Below are positions 8,585-17,805 of a DNA stretch of 64,000 nucleotides, one piece after another. The stretch is from a virus. The position numbers were made by a program, and so were the translations under genes. Position 1 is the stretch's first letter; each line of letters starts with the position of its first letter. The stretch covers positions 1-64,000 of IMG/VR virus record IMGVR_UViG_3300040801_002923. One strand, given 5' to 3'. The notes under the pieces are model-generated. The model was not told the DNA's origin and made no database searches. It was given only the letters and a program-made list of their open reading frames with translations.

Positions 8585-11500
8585 TAATCAGTGCCTCCGT
8601 CTGCAAACGCTGTCTTCCTTCAAGTGTTACGAACGATGTTTTGAACACACCCGGATATCTATCTTTCGTTGACAAAGCGTCGAGCAAGACTTTGAAGAAG
8701 ATTCGATTGACAGTCTTGACCGTAAACGTGTTGTAGATAGTATCGAAGAACGATATCAAGCCACCTTCCGTCAGCGTTTCGTTGTTCTGGAAGAACACGT
8801 TGATATCAATCGGAGCAAAATCATTCGTCGGATCTGTTAGATCGTCAAGTACCGTCGCCAAAGCTAGTCTTCCATTAACAAACGCCTGCTGATCTTCCAG
8901 ACCAAAGCGCGTCTGTGTGCCAAATTCAGCATCGTATGCTTCGCGTGCAAACGAAGGTACACGGATAGTAGGATCGTTGAGCTTACGTCCAATAACAGCT
9001 TCAGTGATCTTATCCCACAAGCTTCGAGGAATCTTTGTTGGCTGTCCCGGTCGTAGAAGCGTCCACTCCGAGTGCAGTGTTTTGAGATCGAGAGGTTGCT
9101 GACCGATCACCGGCGCAGCAGCTGGCAACTCCGCTGGATTACTACGCGGGAAGAACTCATCACGCAATGTGAAGTCATGAGTGAACCTCAACACGTACCT
9201 GTCGTCATCATCAACGATGCCCGCAAGTCCGCGAATGATACATTGTGTATATCGCCGCGGGAAGTACACATTGGGTGTTCCGTTGATTGTTTTGGTTTCC
9301 TGATCAACGTATCCCGCCGGAACAATAAATGGCGTTGGAATCTCACGCAGCGTTTGCTCGGCGCTGGCCAGTGATGGGTTTGTCCCACTGCGTGTAGTTT
9401 TGCGACGAACCCAGAAGTAGTAGCGCTGCGCCGTCTGGTTAAATTCATCGACAACATTTCGAACAGTATAGTTGTAATCGCGGCGCTTCTGCGTCAAAGT
9501 AGAACTTGACGGAGTAACGGTAGGATCAAAATCCTGCTCATCATCTGTTGGTTCCACAATCTCCTTAACGATTGTTACGAGATCTGTGTCTTGCGTCGCA
9601 GGGATGACAACATTTCCGGCGCCATTAACAGTGTAAGTGCCTACTGAGAAACCGTTAACATAAACACCCACACTGTCGCCAACAGCGATGTTGTTAGGCG
9701 CGATGCCAGTGATTGCAGCAAACGTTGTGTTGCCAACATTACCTGTGGCACCGGGGGTATGTTTTGTGATCACACGCTCTAATTGCACCCAAAGACCGTC
9801 GTCAAATGGTGGAATTAGTGTGCTGCTCGTGCCTGTGGTTGTTATGTTGACCGCAGGACCATTCTCCACGGAGGCCACACGAAGACGACGGTTGGCGCTT
9901 GGCGCATCGATGTCAATAACGTAGTAGAACGTGTCTTCCTGAAGAGGAGCTGCTAGGTCGTCCCCTGCAAACAATACCTGGTCACCAAGAGAAATCACAC
10001 CGGCGCTATCATTGATGAAGATATCGTTGGTGGATGTGCTTTCGCTGACCACTGTCAGAGGCGCGCGAGTGCGAGTGAACACATCTGCTTTTGCTGTGCC
10101 GGATTTGCGAATCCGCGGATCACGCGTGATGTCAACCCCTTCGCGCTCGGCGGCCGCATCGTATTCTTCGGGCGGAACATCCGATTCTGTCCACTGATAG
10201 AGGACAATATCTGCCCACTCTGACAATTGACCCCAACGACGCGAGCGTGTATCTACGTCTGGAAAAATCACTGTATCGTGGTATGGTACGTATTCACGCG
10301 CAGAGGTGTCCCACCACGTCTCGCCCACCTGCGGCTCTACCCATGGACCATTGCTGACATTGGCAGGATCAAGCGATGTGCCGTAAGTCGCCGGATCGTT
10401 CGGCGACTCAATTGTAACTACATTTTCCGCAACGGCATAGTGACTGTTGCGTCGAGGATCCCACAACGGAACGTCGCTGATTACGATGTTGTCAACCGTA
10501 TCAATTACCTTAGCAGGATTCTGCGCATTTTTATGCGGGTTGATTGCGTAGAGGCGGAATACCGCACCCGGATCCAGCGCAAGCTCGGCAGCCGGATCTG
10601 TTGAGCTCACAACATGCTGACTATTGAAGTATGTGAATGCAGTCGTAGGCGTCTGTGGAGTACCATCCGAGGCGATCTTGATTACAACAGCTGCGTCGAA
10701 GAATACATCATCTTCGAATCGAATGAAGTACTGTCCACTTGTGCCCAAGAAACCAGTAGTGAATTCGTGTACGCCTGTGATGTCCGTGTCAAAGTAGAAC
10801 GTCGTACCGTTGTCCGCAAGCGAAACTACTTGATCAGGCTGATCAGCCCAGCGCGCTTGATCTGAGAGGAAGATCCCTTCAAACGTCGCAGGTGTATCAG
10901 CCACACGGTCCTGTGTTGGATCAAGAAACTGGATACGCTTCTCAACGCGGCGACCATCGCTTTCGATTAATCGAAGTGGAATGTACTCCTGCTCGCGGTT
11001 TGAACCAAACTCAGCAATCTTAAACGCCCACACCTCATCCACTTCAGCGCCATCAAACGTGCGAGAGTTCGCGAACGCATTCAAACCTTGCACAGCACCC
11101 TTAGAAGCAATGAATCCTGTCCAGAACGCAAACTGAGACTTAGGACTTACGTTAAGTTCCGTCAGGTATGGTTGAGTACCCGCACCAGGATATCCGATTG
11201 ATTTCCGACCTTCGCGGATCATGTCTGTGGATTCAAGAGAGCGATACTTATCGTAAGCATTCTGCAAATCTAGCGTAGACGATTCAATGTTGCGAAGCAG
11301 CTGCTGGTCTTGAGTTAGATAATAGCCACCAACTACCGGACGCTGTGTGAACTCTCGCTGCCTGAAGAACAGCAGCTCAAAGCGCGAGGTGTTCAACCCG
11401 ACGAACGGATCGTAGATTAGGAAGCCTTCGACTGAATTATCGTTAAACAGTACAACATGTTCCGTACCGTTGACAAAGAGGTTCGCACTTGCAATGTGTA

Positions 11501-14500
11501 GCGAGTCTCTCGTTGGATTCTGCGTTGCGGCCGGAAGCTCTGGATTGCGCTGTTGTTTCTGTACGTTGATTCTCGCGAGGCGATCAAGGCGGAATACCGC
11601 TAGCTGCTCCGTTGTTAGTTGGTTGCCGTTCTGGTCAGTGATTAACTGAATACCTCGAAGATCAGCAGCCGTAGCTTTGGAAATATCCGCCAGAATCCCT
11701 CGAGGCGTTTCCACCCAGAGATTCGTACGAGCTGGGTTAATCTCATACGAAGGAATTGTGTACTTACCACGCGTGAACTCTGCAAGATACTGTGGACCCG
11801 ATCCACCCGCCGTCAGCGCAATCGCATTACCAAGCAAAGCATCAGTGCGCGTTAGTGCCAACTTAACACGCGTCGGATCGTCTGTTGTGATCAAGAAGTA
11901 AGGGTTGTTTGGCAACAACGGCGTTGGGACAGTGCCGTTCAGCACGCCTGGTTGCACCAGTTGTCCTGTAACCCAGTTAGGTACATCTCCGGAGAACACA
12001 TACTCATCGGTCAAGATATCAACACTAGCTTGGAACGTTTCAGGCTGTGCCTGACGGAAAGACCGCAACCGGAAGATGCTGTCAATAAAGCGCTCGGTTT
12101 CCGTCTCCCACGAAATTGGAGTACGAAGATCCGGATCTAGCTCAACATGATCACTGTTGAATACGAAGCCCTCTTCACGCTCGACCGCCGCATACCCATC
12201 CACAATATTGATTAGGTTCTGGACACCATTGATCGAAGTTGGTGGCGTAATCGTTAGTAGACTATCGTGGTCGAGGACGAAGTGCTTCCACTCACGGTCT
12301 GTCGCTTCGCCGTCGAGAGCCACGAATCGATAGCTAATCTGACCGACTTCAATGCGACCTTGCCCGCGTGTAGTTACGTCAAGGGCCACACCCTCGTGTG
12401 CCAAGTGCTGGGACTCTGCCAGCTGGAAAGATGTATCCGACACCGGGATCACGTAGTATGTTGTGTTCGCCTGCAGTGGTACCGGAACGCCGATCGTTGA
12501 TGAAATCTCGACAGGATCACCCACCTGCCACTGCAGTTTACGGTAGTCGGCAACCAACACCCCGTCAACAGCAGGACTTGGGAATGATGTGCCTATCGAC
12601 ACGTATGTTACATCGTTACCTGAATCATACACGACGTTTGTAGCCGTGTATGAACCGTTATTACCTGCCGACTGTGTGATTGTAAAGTCGTTGTTCAGAG
12701 AGAATGCTTCCGTCTGATTACCGAGGAGCGTAATCACACCGGTGATCTGATCAAGTGCTGTAATGTTGTACTCGTAGATCGAAAAGATACTACTTCCTGT
12801 CGTTGGTGTGGTTGCTACACGAACCGGATAGTTGCGTACGTTATAGTACGAAAGCTGGCGTACATCCGGTGCGAACGTATCAAGCTGGAAGTTCCACAGC
12901 GACTCCGTATCTTGGCTGATCAAGCGATTAGGAACTCTCAGAACGCTAACTTTTAGGGCATCAAACGTTAGATTGTCAATCCCGATAGAATTCTTTAGAA
13001 CAACACGATAATCGCGAGCATTAACATCAAAGTTTGGCGTATCGACAGTAAACGTGTTGGTGTCGATCACGGAGCCGAACTGATACGCCAGCAGTGGATT
13101 CCAGTTTGTCCACAGTGGTCGGAAGTTCGATGCAACTGTATCGAAGCCCGAGCTACGATTGAAGTTCACATACCACTGGTTCAACCCCTCGAAGCTCAGA
13201 ACTTGGTTAACGTTCTGGATATCACCATGAAAGCGTACATCCTTATGGCTATACACCTTCTCAAGATCGACGTTGATGTTCAGACCACCAACGTCGATAA
13301 ACTCTTCACCGAACGTTGCATGGAAAAATCTCACAGGGTCCATGCGGAAGCCAACAGTGAGATCATCATATAGACGCTGTGCTGTTTGTGTCCATTCAAA
13401 CTCCACCGGTCCACGATCACCGAAAGCGTAATCTGCAGACGGTGCTACAATTTCGCTGATAGATTGGTACAGAGAACGAACCACAGCAGAACCACCGTTT
13501 GCAACATAATCCCAATATGGTGGGAACACATCGTCCGGTGCATAGCCGTCCAGAACACTGTCGTCAATGTTGACAGAGAAATAGTTGTATGTAAATGGCA
13601 CATCACCAGCAAGACCCGTACCAACGCTTACGCCGTCTGGAAGCAGCTGACCGGCGGGAACGGCCCCAACGCGGATATTTTCCCACATACCGGATGCAGT
13701 TGCATGATCATAGATCCATCGGCGGGCACCAGATGTGTCGAGATACTCATCGTCCCACCACGCAGGCTTTTCATCATATCCCTGCAAGCGCCATGGCTCC
13801 AGGTGCGGGTAAGGAGTGTTGTAGAGGCGGTTGTACAGATCTAGCCACCATCCACCGGTTCCCGTCTGGCCTGTTCGCGGATACTGTATTGGAATCGATT
13901 GCTTATAGTTCCACGTAAACGGATCCGCTGGATCGTAGAATTGAGCCGAAGAGAACGCTTCGTCAATTTCTTGCGTTCGCAGCCACGCAACAAATGCGTC
14001 CTGCAGATACTGATTAAACGTGTCCGCTTCAGTAATTGTCGGGTTGACATCAGGGCATGAGATTTCACTTGTTGCGAGAGCTGGTACATCGAAAGCAAGC
14101 TCTTCGAGCTCTGGCGCGAAATCATACAAGCGTGTTTCGACCTCAAGTAGCAGCTGCGCAAGTGTTCGATCTAGATCAACTTCCTCCCATGCATCACCAA
14201 TCAGACCGTCCCCAACAGCTGTAACCGGCTGCCATACTGATGATGTGTCGAGACGACGCAAGGTATTCGTCGAAGTATCATACCACAGGGCGCCGACGCC
14301 AACATCGATTGGAGCCAGCGCGCTGACAGCTGTTGCCGCAAAGCGGAACAGCGTACGGTTAGACCCGACTGCTTGATACCAATAGATGCCCGCGCGCGGC
14401 GTAGTAGCATTGCTCAGGTCCACAAACGTAGTAGGTGGAGCCGACGACGACTGAATCCCCCAACGCTCATTTTCCAGAGAGCGTGGGTCGAATGCATTGA

Positions 14501-17500
14501 TTGTCGTTTGAATTAATGCTTCGCGGGTGGTCTGCGTCAAAGCTGGCGCTGATCTGTGCCCATCGTGGTGAATCAGCTGCAGCAGGCTTAATTCAGTATC
14601 CTCTATCAGATGCGGGCGACGCGCAAATGCCATTCGAACAAAAGGAAGCGTAGCTGGCCAATTGCGCACACCTTGATCAGTTGCAGCATCGTATGCGTTG
14701 CTATCGCCGTACAGTACTGCGAGATAATCATTCGTTTCATAACGTCGGATAACGTCCTCGGTGATCGATGCACCAAGCTCACTAATGAACCCCACGTCTG
14801 GGTTTGTGAGGTACGAGACCACATTATCACGGTAAATCTCTTTCAGAGTGCTGAGAGAGTTGAGATACTGTTGGTGTGCGAAATCAATAACACCACGCGG
14901 CGTGACATTGTCAACAAACAGAGCCGACAGTAACGTATCGTAGCTGAAATTATGCTCCTTGATCAGTCCACCGAGACCGTAGTTAGGGTTAAGCAGCAGA
15001 TAGAAAGTGTTGCCTGGGTTAACGATACCCGGTAGAGATGCCTGCTCTGCGATGATCGAAGAGAAGTGTGACACTATCTCTCTAAGATTTATTTCACGGC
15101 GATTCTCGTGCTCGCTGTTAAAATACAACTGATCAGGAATCTCCCAGAATCCCTCGGGATCATTAACAGGAAGTGGGTTACGGTTGGTGTCAACATATTC
15201 AGGAACATACACCTCTCCATTAAGACCTTCGCGCCATATCGTTTGCGGAGTACCGTTCAAGAGGAAGGCTAGCATACGTTCGCCGTCATCTTTTAGCAGC
15301 AGCTGTTCAAAAACGTAATTACCGTTAGGTCCAATTTCCAAACGAAAGCCTGTCAGCGGGTTGACAGGAGAATCTTGTGATGTCTTAAACCTGAACAACG
15401 AGTTTGCTTGGAAAGCGTCAGTGCCGTCGACGTTGACTACATCGAACAACGGATACTGGGTTGTTGCTGTTTTCACTTGCTCACTGCGACGATACTCGAC
15501 CAGCGACCGAAGCTCAGGACCGTCAGTGCCAAACTGCGTCTCGTCTTCAATCGTTCGAACTTCAATGGAATCAAATCCAAGATCAAGAGCACTAGGTGGA
15601 CCGACTTCAATCCGAACGTTGGAATTTGCGGGGATATCATTATCGAAGATCACACCCACTACGTAGCTGCTTGTACCCCCGTTATCATCCTCAACGAACT
15701 GACCGTACTGACGGATGCCGTCGACAAACACACGAATATCATTCTGACCAACCACTGCCCGTTGGTCCATGTAGATGTTCTGCACTGTTAGCGTAGGATC
15801 TGCAAAAACAGAATCTATAGGGAACGATGTGCCTGCAGGTACGCCCCCAGGCTGTGTGATTGTGTACTCAACGGCGTATCGATACACCGAATCACCAAAT
15901 GCCGTTGGGTCAACGAGTGAGCTCAGCAGCATCTGTGCCGAATACACGGAGTCGATAAGAATTGGCGTTACCGTCGATGTAGGATCAATATTCACATCTG
16001 GATTCGGTAGCTTAGGTGTTACAGGCACTGTATCGAGCGTATCCGATAGCAACCAGTGCTCATTGTAGTTGCGCCACGGATCACCGAAAGATGTGAACAC
16101 CGGGATAATGCGACCTGGTCCCGCAAGCGTTGGGAAGGTAGCAAACGTACCATTGATCGTAATTTTAGTGACGGCTTGGCCAGTAGGGACCAGACCTGGG
16201 TCAGATACAAATTCTGACGAGGACACTACGTAATCAATATTGTTCCCAGCGGCTGGACTACCTTCGATCGCAAACTCAAAACCAGGGACGAACGTTGCTG
16301 TTTGATCACCAAGTTCCGGCGGAAGAACTATTGTGGTCGAATCGGTAATGAGATACTTGAGAGGCTCAAGCTCAACGATCGACGGCTTCAGCGTCGATTC
16401 TGCAAATGCTGTGAACTGACTGGCACGATACTTCCAGACGTACTGACGGAAGTTCCACTCGTTAAGCTGCACCTGCGCGCTGTATTCAATAATTGGTTGC
16501 GTCGCCTGACGCGCTGTTGCTGTATTGTTGACAGCATTCTTGTGTACCCAGCGATTCTGCTCGATCCACTGGTTTGTCTCTGTCTCGCAGCTTCCAGCAC
16601 GATCCCAGAACAGTTCACCGAACTCCGATCGTGACTGTATGTAATCGAGGATATCTTGGAAGTTCGCAACGACTACAACCCAGTTTGCTCCGTCGAACTG
16701 CTTCAGTGATCCATCCGTCAGGTCATACCAAATGTCTGTCAGCTCAGGCGGCTGACCACCATTACCTGCAGTTACCCAGTCCCCGTCCAGTCTACCTGGT
16801 GCGGATTCGCCCGCGGCATTCTGATTCTGACTGATCGCATTAAAAGTACCGGTAGGAGCTCCAACGAGGAAGCCGAGGAAGCCCAAGTTGTTGCCGTCCC
16901 AAACGCCCTGATCCCAACCAATGTCACCGTCACATAGACACGTGCGCTCGAGGAAGAATAGCGTGAGAAGCTCTGTGAGAGAAACTACACCGTCGACTGG
17001 CGACGCGGAAGCAATCGCTTGATCCACAACGATTATCGTCGTTTCCGTATCCGGGTCAAAGGATGAGGAAAGGGTGGTAAAGAATGTGTTGTTGATTGAG
17101 CTGTTAGTTGACCCACGAACGAAAAATCTGAACTGCGAACGGAACAACTCCGTTTGATCTCCACCAACAGTAATCGTATTATCTGCGGCGCTCAAATCTA
17201 CAACGTCAAACTCAGTGCCGAAGAGATCGAGCGTTTCTTGGTACGCAGCCACAAACTGTTGTGCTCGAGTGCAACGATTTTCGATCGTGACATATTGCTG
17301 CGGTGACGAAGGATCTACCGGATCAACCCAGAAGTAGTCACGGAAGTTGATTAGCTTGTCAAGATCGATAGGTGGAATCCAATTGAAGCTCTTGGCACTA
17401 CCCCAAATCTTTTGGCGACACAGGTCTACACCTAGCCGGTCGAGCTCGTTGAGGAGATCTACGTAGGAAGCAGTGAAATTCTGACCGCCAATGCGTGTGT

Positions 17501-17741
17501 TGAGCAACGGCTGCAGCTGGAACGCCTGACGGTGCGGCGTCGGCTCTTCGATTTGTCGATTCTGAAGCGCTGGCGGAATGTTACCAACTAGACCATTGGC
17601 GCGCTCGATCTCAGGCTTCGAAAATAGACGGTTGAAAGCGTTGTTAAACACACTTTCATTCGTCGAGGACCGAAAAACCTCTGGTAGGAATTCAAATAGA
17701 TCCGAAAACTCTTGACTGAAGTCACTGTTTTTGTTAGGCAC
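8577..17741 (-). CDS. Giant baseplate-associated structural protein (3054 aa), positional gp7 analogue
   Basis: One uninterrupted frame of 9.2 kb starting at GTG (17741) with GGAG upstream. It directly follows gp6 and takes the place of T4 gene 7 (about 1030 residues in T4), so it is three times larger than expected. The N-terminus (SDLFEFLPEVFRSSTNE) and the C-terminal 150 residues (FFDTIYNTFTVKTVNRIFFK) look like assembly domains. The middle is beta-rich with at least two W-box modules (IWYDLTDGSLKQFDGANW, LWYDTSTNTLRRLD). It is probably a wedge protein with fibre-like or peripheral arms. The family is not recognised with certainty. Confidence 0.75.
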   Translation of the reverse strand: MPNKNSDFSQEFSDLFEFLPEVFRSSTNESVFNNAFNRLFSKPEIERANGLVGNIPPALQNRQIEEPTPHRQAFQLQPLLNTRIGGQNFTASYVDLLNELDRLGVDLCRQKIWGSAKSFNWIPPIDLDKLINFRDYFWVDPVDPSSPQQYVTIENRCTRAQQFVAAYQETLDLFGTEFDVVDLSAADNTITVGGDQTELFRSQFRFFVRGSTNSSINNTFFTTLSSSFDPDTETTIIVVDQAIASASPVDGVVSLTELLTLFFLERTCLCDGDIGWDQGVWDGNNLGFLGFLVGAPTGTFNAISQNQNAAGESAPGRLDGDWVTAGNGGQPPELTDIWYDLTDGSLKQFDGANWVVVVANFQDILDYIQSRSEFGELFWDRAGSCETETNQWIEQNRWVHKNAVNNTATARQATQPIIEYSAQVQLNEWNFRQYVWKYRASQFTAFAESTLKPSIVELEPLKYLITDSTTIVLPPELGDQTATFVPGFEFAIEGSPAAGNNIDYVVSSSEFVSDPGLVPTGQAVTKITINGTFATFPTLAGPGRIIPVFTSFGDPWRNYNEHWLLSDTLDTVPVTPKLPNPDVNIDPTSTVTPILIDSVYSAQMLLSSLVDPTAFGDSVYRYAVEYTITQPGGVPAGTSFPIDSVFADPTLTVQNIYMDQRAVVGQNDIRVFVDGIRQYGQFVEDDNGGTSSYVVGVIFDNDIPANSNVRIEVGPPSALDLGFDSIEVRTIEDETQFGTDGPELRSLVEYRRSEQVKTATTQYPLFDVVNVDGTDAFQANSLFRFKTSQDSPVNPLTGFRLEIGPNGNYVFEQLLLKDDGERMLAFLLNGTPQTIWREGLNGEVYVPEYVDTNRNPLPVNDPEGFWEIPDQLYFNSEHENRREINLREIVSHFSSIIAEQASLPGIVNPGNTFYLLLNPNYGLGGLIKEHNFSYDTLLSALFVDNVTPRGVIDFAHQQYLNSLSTLKEIYRDNVVSYLTNPDVGFISELGASITEDVIRRYETNDYLAVLYGDSNAYDAATDQGVRNWPATLPFVRMAFARRPHLIEDTELSLLQLIHHDGHRSAPALTQTTREALIQTTINAFDPRSLENERWGIQSSSAPPTTFVDLSNATTPRAGIYWYQAVGSNRTLFRFAATAVSALAPIDVGVGALWYDTSTNTLRRLDTSSVWQPVTAVGDGLIGDAWEEVDLDRTLAQLLLEVETRLYDFAPELEELAFDVPALATSEISCPDVNPTITEADTFNQYLQDAFVAWLRTQEIDEAFSSAQFYDPADPFTWNYKQSIPIQYPRTGQTGTGGWWLDLYNRLYNTPYPHLEPWRLQGYDEKPAWWDDEYLDTSGARRWIYDHATASGMWENIRVGAVPAGQLLPDGVSVGTGLAGDVPFTYNYFSVNIDDSVLDGYAPDDVFPPYWDYVANGGSAVVRSLYQSISEIVAPSADYAFGDRGPVEFEWTQTAQRLYDDLTVGFRMDPVRFFHATFGEEFIDVGGLNINVDLEKVYSHKDVRFHGDIQNVNQVLSFEGLNQWYVNFNRSSGFDTVASNFRPLWTNWNPLLAYQFGSVIDTNTFTVDTPNFDVNARDYRVVLKNSIGIDNLTFDALKVSVLRVPNRLISQDTESLWNFQLDTFAPDVRQLSYYNVRNYPVRVATTPTTGSSIFSIYEYNITALDQITGVITLLGNQTEAFSLNNDFTITQSAGNNGSYTATNVVYDSGNDVTYVSIGTSFPSPAVDGVLVADYRKLQWQVGDPVEISSTIGVPVPLQANTTYYVIPVSDTSFQLAESQHLAHEGVALDVTTRGQGRIEVGQISYRFVALDGEATDREWKHFVLDHDSLLTITPPTSINGVQNLINIVDGYAAVEREEGFVFNSDHVELDPDLRTPISWETETERFIDSIFRLRSFRQAQPETFQASVDILTDEYVFSGDVPNWVTGQLVQPGVLNGTVPTPLLPNNPYFLITTDDPTRVKLALTRTDALLGNAIALTAGGSGPQYLAEFTRGKYTIPSYEINPARTNLWVETPRGILADISKATAADLRGIQLITDQNGNQLTTEQLAVFRLDRLARINVQKQQRNPELPAATQNPTRDSLHIASANLFVNGTEHVVLFNDNSVEGFLIYDPFVGLNTSRFELLFFRQREFTQRPVVGGYYLTQDQQLLRNIESSTLDLQNAYDKYRSLESTDMIREGRKSIGYPGAGTQPYLTELNVSPKSQFAFWTGFIASKGAVQGLNAFANSRTFDGAEVDEVWAFKIAEFGSNREQEYIPLRLIESDGRRVEKRIQFLDPTQDRVADTPATFEGIFLSDQARWADQPDQVVSLADNGTTFYFDTDITGVHEFTTGFLGTSGQYFIRFEDDVFFDAAVVIKIASDGTPQTPTTAFTYFNSQHVVSSTDPAAELALDPGAVFRLYAINPHKNAQNPAKVIDTVDNIVISDVPLWDPRRNSHYAVAENVVTIESPNDPATYGTSLDPANVSNGPWVEPQVGETWWDTSAREYVPYHDTVIFPDVDTRSRRWGQLSEWADIVLYQWTESDVPPEEYDAAAEREGVDITRDPRIRKSGTAKADVFTRTRAPLTVVSESTSTNDIFINDSAGVISLGDQVLFAGDDLAAPLQEDTFYYVIDIDAPSANRRLRVASVENGPAVNITTTGTSSTLIPPFDDGLWVQLERVITKHTPGATGNVGNTTFAAITGIAPNNIAVGDSVGVYVNGFSVGTYTVNGAGNVVIPATQDTDLVTIVKEIVEPTDDEQDFDPTVTPSSSTLTQKRRDYNYTVRNVVDEFNQTAQRYYFWVRRKTTRSGTNPSLASAEQTLREIPTPFIVPAGYVDQETKTINGTPNVYFPRRYTQCIIRGLAGIVDDDDRYVLRFTHDFTLRDEFFPRSNPAELPAAAPVIGQQPLDLKTLHSEWTLLRPGQPTKIPRSLWDKITEAVIGRKLNDPTIRVPSFAREAYDAEFGTQTRFGLEDQQAFVNGRLALATVLDDLTDPTNDFAPIDINVFFQNNETLTEGGLISFFDTIYNTFTVKTVNRIFFKVLLDALSTKDRYPGVFKTSFVTLEGRQRLQTEALING

Positions 17742-17765
17742 TTGCTGATATCTCCGCGTTCGAGA

Positions 17766-17771
17766 TATTTA
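17766..17771 (-). promoter_or_regulatory. Late promoter core (GATAAATATC) with SD-masking hairpin, giant gene
   Basis: On the minus strand the core runs straight into ATATCTC, which pairs perfectly with GAGATAT covering the GGAG ribosome site before the GTG at 17741. RNA started at this promoter would lack most of the 5' arm. Confidence 0.65.
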
Positions 17772-17805
17772 TCGCGGGCGTTCAGGGGTCAACTACCGGA
17801 CCCCT

